DNA of 18,848 nucleotides, taken from JBHHWH01 sp046756405 (GTDB lineage Bacteria > Actinomycetota > Acidimicrobiia > Spongiisociales > ZC4RG35). The notes under the pieces are model-generated. The model saw only the letters and a program-made list of their open reading frames with translations, ran no database searches and was not told the origin of the DNA. The position numbers and the translations under genes are program-made. This document shows, piece after piece, positions 15,497 through 18,848 of this stretch (position 1 is its first letter; the number at the start of each line of letters is the position of its first letter). Location: contig JBHHWH010000051.1 in NCBI GenBank assembly GCA_046756405.1, forward strand, positions 1 to 18,848. Reading direction: 5' to 3'.

Positions 15497-16483
15497 TCAG
15501 CCCGCGGGTCCGGCGAGGACTAGGGCGAACTGTCCTCCAGCATCTGTGACCCACCGCTCGATCTGGAGCCCGGCCAGGGCCAAATCTCGACCGAACCCTT
15601 CCCGGGTGAACTTGCAGGAGACCTCGGTGTGAATCTCTTCGCCCCGCCTCAAGGTGACAACCAGGTCGAGGGCGTCGATATGCACCACCAGGTCACGGTT
15701 GGCCCGGAGGCTCTGAGACATACACGATTTGGCGGGGACCCACCGGCTGACGTGCTCGAAGGCGTCGAGGGGGAAATTCCCTCCGAGTTCACGGTTGATG
15801 ACCCTGAGGATGTTCTTGTTGAACTGCTCGGAGACTCCAGCCGAGTCGTTGTAGGCGGCCACCATGAGCTTTTCTTCTTTGACCAGGTCAATTCCGACCA
15901 GGAACCGGTCATCCGGACCGAGGGCTCTCCCCACCGAGCTGAGGAGAGAGCTGCGTTGCTCGCCCTCGTAGTTGCCGATCGTGGCGCCGAGGAAGGCGAT
16001 GAGTCGGCGGCCGCGACGGGGTATCCGGTCCAGCCCCTCCCGATAGTCGCCCACCAGTCCTTCGATCTCCAGCCAGGGAAACCTCGTCTTCAACTTGGCC
16101 GCAGCCGACCTAAGTGTTTCCGGAGAGACGTCTATAGGCACATAGCGGTGGCCTCCGGCGCGATGCATCGCCTCGAGAAGCAGAACAGTCTTCTTCGAGG
16201 ACCCTGAACCCAGCTCCACCATCTCCTCCGGTGCCACGTCCCGCATCAGCTCGTCGGAGCGTTCGGCGAGGATCTCTGTCTCGGCGCGGGTGAGGTAGTA
16301 CTCGGGGAGAAGGGTGATCTCCTCAAACAGCTTCGAGCCCAAGGCGTCGTAGAAGTACTTCGAAGGAAGAGACTTTTTCTCTGCGGTGAGACCTCGCCGG
16401 ACATCCTCCATCATCTGAGCGCGGTGATCTCGGGGCTCCGTCAGATAGTCGATGACGAATCCAGACTCGGCGGAAAGGCTCAT
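15497..16483 (-). CDS. egtD: L-histidine N-alpha-trimethyltransferase EgtD (hercynine synthesis)
   Basis: This 328-residue SAM-dependent enzyme methylates histidine three times to give hercynine, the first committed intermediate of ergothioneine. The methyltransferase core has VELGSGSSKKTVLLLEA (89-105) for SAM binding, YVPIDVSPETL (114-124) and AFLGATIGNYEG (163-174). Residues that bind histidine in the mycobacterial enzyme appear conserved as Asn171, Tyr211 (AAYNDSAGVSEQFNKNIL), Glu287 and Ser289 (HTEVSCKF). The length matches the family (about 320). The ATG at 16483 lies three bases after egtC, with GAGGGG nine bases upstream inside the egtC end. It is the last egt gene; ruvC comes next and no egtE follows. 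Confidence 0.97.
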   Translation of the reverse strand: MSLSAESGFVIDYLTEPRDHRAQMMEDVRRGLTAEKKSLPSKYFYDALGSKLFEEITLLPEYYLTRAETEILAERSDELMRDVAPEEMVELGSGSSKKTVLLLEAMHRAGGHRYVPIDVSPETLRSAAAKLKTRFPWLEIEGLVGDYREGLDRIPRRGRRLIAFLGATIGNYEGEQRSSLLSSVGRALGPDDRFLVGIDLVKEEKLMVAAYNDSAGVSEQFNKNILRVINRELGGNFPLDAFEHVSRWVPAKSCMSQSLRANRDLVVHIDALDLVVTLRRGEEIHTEVSCKFTREGFGRDLALAGLQIERWVTDAGGQFALVLAGPAG

Positions 16484-16486
16484 GGT

Positions 16487-17278
16487 CTACAGCCCCTCGT
16501 GCTCCAGCGGTGTCACCTCTACGCCTTGGGGAGACAGCACCACCAACGAATGCTCCGGAATCACCGACCATCCCGGATGGTCGTCGAGGGCCTCCGAGGC
16601 GAGCCAGGAGCCTTCGGAATCGGCGCGCATGTACAGGGAGTTGACTCCGTGGGCTACCGACGTGCGGGCGGCGGCCACTTCTCCCCTCCGGGCGAGCACC
16701 AGATTGAGGGTGGCCTCCTCCCCCGCACCCGAGACCGCCTTGGCAGTGGCGGCGACTACAGACGCCACCGCCTTGGCCAGAGAAGCGCCGGGGTCGTCGG
16801 AGAGGAACTGGAGGGCCAGCAGAAACAGGGCCAGGGAGTCGTTCATGGCTGCCAGCCGGCCGAAGCGCTTGTCGTCCAGCCGGGCGAGCAGACCGCGGCC
16901 CACCCCGCGCCGGAAACCGCCTACCCACCCATTGTGGGCGCCCGCCACTCCTTCGCCCACAAACGGAGCGACGTTGTCGGTTCCATACGGCAGGCCCGGG
17001 GTGGCCGAGCGCACCGCGGCGAGGATCGTCCCCGAGGTGAGAGCGGAGGCCAGGCCCGCCAGGTTGGGATCCGACCACGGCGGCTGAACCGTGACATAGC
17101 GCAACGGGTCCGAGACGCCGTCGTGCCACCAGGCCACCCCGGTCCCGTCGACGTTCACCCTTCCGTGGAGCAATTCCGCAGGCGCGTAGGCGGCATGCTC
17201 CAGGGAGTGAGGGGGGTCGTAGAGCAGCGCCGAGAGCGGTTGTGGCTTGGAACCCACGTAGGCGGCCAGCCGGCACAT
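16487..17278 (-). CDS. egtC: Gamma-glutamyl hercynylcysteine sulfoxide hydrolase EgtC
   Basis: This 263-residue protein is a class II glutamine-amidotransferase-like Ntn hydrolase that removes glutamate from gamma-glutamyl-hercynylcysteine sulfoxide. It begins MCRLAAYVG, so Cys2 becomes the N-terminal nucleophile after Met removal. RSATPG (about 93-98), HNGWVGGF and MNDSLALFLLAL follow the order of Ntn amidohydrolases. It is slightly longer than mycobacterial EgtC. The ATG at 17278 is the only start that puts Cys at position 2. The frame is open further upstream to 17704, but that stretch lies within egtB. It begins one base after the egtB stop and three bases before egtD. Function rests on this position as well as the fold. 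Confidence 0.95.
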   Translation of the reverse strand: MCRLAAYVGSKPQPLSALLYDPPHSLEHAAYAPAELLHGRVNVDGTGVAWWHDGVSDPLRYVTVQPPWSDPNLAGLASALTSGTILAAVRSATPGLPYGTDNVAPFVGEGVAGAHNGWVGGFRRGVGRGLLARLDDKRFGRLAAMNDSLALFLLALQFLSDDPGASLAKAVASVVAATAKAVSGAGEEATLNLVLARRGEVAAARTSVAHGVNSLYMRADSEGSWLASEALDDHPGWSVIPEHSLVVLSPQGVEVTPLEHEGL

Positions 17279-17279
17279 G

Positions 17280-18599
17280 TCAGACGTCCCAGGCGAGCCG
17301 AATGCCGGCAAAGATCTGCCGCCGAGTCCGGTAGTCCCAATTGCGAAACGTGTTTCGGGCCACGTCTGTCGAAGTCGCCCAGGAGGCGCCTCGAAGCACC
17401 CGGAACCCGGGGTCGTCGAAGAAGACCTCGGAGTACTCGGGGTAGGGGAAGGCGCTGAAGCCTGGATAACCGACAAAGGGCGAGGAGGTCCACTCGTAGA
17501 CGTCGCCGAGGAGCTGTTCCACTCCGTAGGCCGATGCTCCCGCCGGATAACTGCCGACCGGGGCAGGCCCCCACCGCTGTTGACCCAGATTGGCCAGCTC
17601 GGGCTGCGGCCTCGCCGACCCCCACGGGTAGGTCCGGGGTGAGGTCGCCTCCGGTCCCCAGGAGGCCGCCTTCTCCCACTCCGCTTCGGTGGGAAGTCTG
17701 CCACCCTCGAAGCGGGCGAAGGCTTCCGCTTCGTGGAAGCACACGTGCTGCACCGGCTCCGCGGGATCCAACTCGACTACATAGCCGAATCGGCTCACCA
17801 GCCAGTCCCCGCCGACCTGGCGGATCCACCCCTGGGGCGCCTCCAGATCTGCACCGGTTCGCCACTGCCATCCGGCGTCGGTCCAGTACTCCGGGTTCCG
17901 ATACCCGCCGGCTTCTATGAAGCGCGCATAACGCCGGTTGCTCACCGGGAACCGGTCGATGGCGAAGCCGGCTACCTCTACGCGGTGTTGGGGACGCTCG
18001 TTGTCGTAGGCGGCGGCGGTGTCATTGGTGCCCATGAGGAAGCTGCCGCCCGGTATGACCACCCTCTCAGTGTCGTCCACGCTCCGGTGGTTGAGGACAC
18101 GCGCCGGGTTGACTCCCGGGTAGTCACGGAGGTCCCGGCGCAGGTCGAGGGCTTGGAGCATCGTCTCCTGGTGCTGGGCCTCATGCTGGATCACCATTTC
18201 GAAGACGTATCCGTCCCGCAGCAAGGGCCGGTCCGGGTCCAGCTCCACCCGCTCGAGGATTGCCAGGGCATCGCCCCGCACCTCGTCGATGTAAGACAGC
18301 GCTTCCCCGCGTTTGAGGAGGGGGAGGTCGCCCCGAACCCAGCGGGGATTGTCGAAGGGGTTGTACATCTCGTCGTAGCGAGGATCGTGGGGCGAGCGAC
18401 CGTCTATCTCCCGGAGCAGCCAGTACTCCTCGAAATTGCCAACATGCCCCACGTCCCAGACGAGCGGACTCATGATGTCGTCGTGCTGGCGGTGTAGGTC
18501 GTCGTCGTCGAGAGGGGCGATCATGCCCTTAGTTCGGCGGCGGTAGTGCTCTAGGCTGGAGGCCAGGCTCCGTCGGAGGTGAGCTACAGCGGTCTTCAT
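17280..18599 (-). CDS. egtB: Hercynine oxygenase / sulfoxide synthase EgtB
   Basis: This 439-residue non-heme iron enzyme joins hercynine to gamma-glutamylcysteine with oxygen, forming the C-S bond and the sulfoxide. The N-terminal DinB-like domain supplies the three iron ligands: His52 (DVGHVGNFEEYW) and His139/His143 (IQHEAQHQET), matching His51, His134 and His138 of the Mycobacterium thermoresistibile enzyme. The C-terminal FGE-sulfatase-like domain starts near 180 (VIPGGSFLMGTN) and includes GRLPTEAEWEKAA and DVYEWTSSPF. Asp422 and Arg426 (NWDYRTRRQ) match residues that hold gamma-glutamylcysteine, supporting use of that substrate rather than free cysteine. The ATG at 18599 overlaps the egtA stop as ATGA, with GAGGG six bases upstream. 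Confidence 0.97.
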   Translation of the reverse strand: MKTAVAHLRRSLASSLEHYRRRTKGMIAPLDDDDLHRQHDDIMSPLVWDVGHVGNFEEYWLLREIDGRSPHDPRYDEMYNPFDNPRWVRGDLPLLKRGEALSYIDEVRGDALAILERVELDPDRPLLRDGYVFEMVIQHEAQHQETMLQALDLRRDLRDYPGVNPARVLNHRSVDDTERVVIPGGSFLMGTNDTAAAYDNERPQHRVEVAGFAIDRFPVSNRRYARFIEAGGYRNPEYWTDAGWQWRTGADLEAPQGWIRQVGGDWLVSRFGYVVELDPAEPVQHVCFHEAEAFARFEGGRLPTEAEWEKAASWGPEATSPRTYPWGSARPQPELANLGQQRWGPAPVGSYPAGASAYGVEQLLGDVYEWTSSPFVGYPGFSAFPYPEYSEVFFDDPGFRVLRGASWATSTDVARNTFRNWDYRTRRQIFAGIRLAWDV

Positions 18600-18848
18600 G
18601 GGCGGCCCTCTGTCGCCCAGGCGAGGGCCTGCCGGGGATCGTCGAGCAAACGCGCTAGATCATCCGCGGGTGCGCGCCCTTGGAGGGTGAACCGGTCCAG
18701 GTATTCCTCGGTCGCTTCCAGAGCGCGCTCCTGGAACCTCTCCGGCTGCCGGCGGGCGGCTTCGACCACCAGCGCTGCCAAACGCCGGCCGACCCTGCCC
18801 AGCTCGGGGTCGTTCAAGCCTTCCCGGGCTGCCCTAAGCCAGAAGCTG
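18596..18848 (-). CDS. egtA: Glutamate--cysteine ligase EgtA, C-terminal end (truncated by window edge)
   Basis: Only the last 83 residues are visible, and the frame is open to the window edge, so the gene continues upstream. The visible part is helical and ends with YLDRFTLQGRAPADDLARLL. It resembles the C-terminus of actinobacterial EgtA, which often has a G-R-x-PADD-type segment near the end. EgtA makes gamma-glutamylcysteine from glutamate and cysteine, the co-substrate of EgtB. The TTG at 18817 is not a plausible true start because coding sequence continues before it (FWLRAAREG). The stop overlaps the egtB start by four bases. The assignment depends largely on position in the operon, since the catalytic domain is outside the window. 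Confidence 0.75.
   Translation of the reverse strand, partial: SFWLRAAREGLNDPELGRVGRRLAALVVEAARRQPERFQERALEATEEYLDRFTLQGRAPADDLARLLDDPRQALAWATEGRP

Noticed and set aside
15444..15554. Upstream extension of ruvC by 37 residues
   Set aside because: The extension overlaps the end of egtD and has no RuvC similarity. The family N-terminus begins exactly at the ATG at 15443.
17279..17704. Longer N-terminal start for egtC
   Set aside because: EgtC needs Cys as residue 2 for its nucleophile, and only the ATG at 17278 provides it. The upstream part lies inside egtB.
1..18848. Search for defence systems, mobile elements, CRISPR, tRNA or novel gene cassettes
   Set aside because: All coding space is taken by recognisable core or ergothioneine genes. 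No repeats, integrase, transposase or toxin-antitoxin-like small genes were seen, so a new system cannot be supported here.

Overview
The window is 18.8 kb of GC-rich bacterial DNA in which every gene I can support lies on the minus strand, so transcription runs from high to low coordinates. There is no gene-free stretch longer than 90 bases, and no tRNA, rRNA, CRISPR array, insertion sequence or phage remnant was seen. About half of the genes start with GTG, several neighbours overlap by ATGA or GTGA, and the order ruvC-ruvA-ruvB / yajC-secD-secF / apt-rel / MBL-hisS-aspS / alaS-yqgF-mltG is the order known from Actinobacteria such as Mycobacterium, with several of the genes found between these blocks in mycobacteria missing here. 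I infer an actinobacterium, probably not a mycobacterium and possibly from a deep-branching class, because the ergothioneine genes sit directly upstream of ruvC.

Region by region, following transcription: (1) 18848-15497 is an ergothioneine operon, egtA (3' end only), egtB, egtC and egtD, with junctions of -4, +1 and +3 bases. It makes hercynine (EgtD), couples it to gamma-glutamylcysteine made by EgtA (EgtB), and trims glutamate (EgtC). The lyase EgtE is not in the window. (2) 15443-13379 is ruvCAB, the Holliday-junction resolvasome. A near-perfect LexA-type SOS box (GAAC-ATAT-GTTC core) overlaps the ruvC start codon. (3) 13305-10639 is yajC-secD-secF, the accessory part of the Sec translocon, separated from ruvB by 73 bases that contain an 8-bp hairpin. 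(4) 10617-7962 is apt and rel (adenine salvage and (p)ppGpp metabolism), overlapping by 23 bases. (5) 7952-4308 is a glyoxalase-II-like metallo-hydrolase, hisS and aspS. A 22-base hairpin lies directly before the hisS ATG. (6) 4263-89 is alaS, yqgF/ruvX and mltG, again tightly packed, followed by a small GC hairpin near the window edge.

Almost everything is core housekeeping: aminoacylation, secretion, recombination, stringent response and cell-wall processing, with the ergothioneine antioxidant operon as the one specialised unit. I found no new enzyme system. The points worth a second look are regulatory: the SOS box on the ruvC start with no Shine-Dalgarno sequence, the hisS start-site hairpin, the ruvB-yajC hairpin, the egt-ruv adjacency, and residues suggesting a non-discriminating AspRS.
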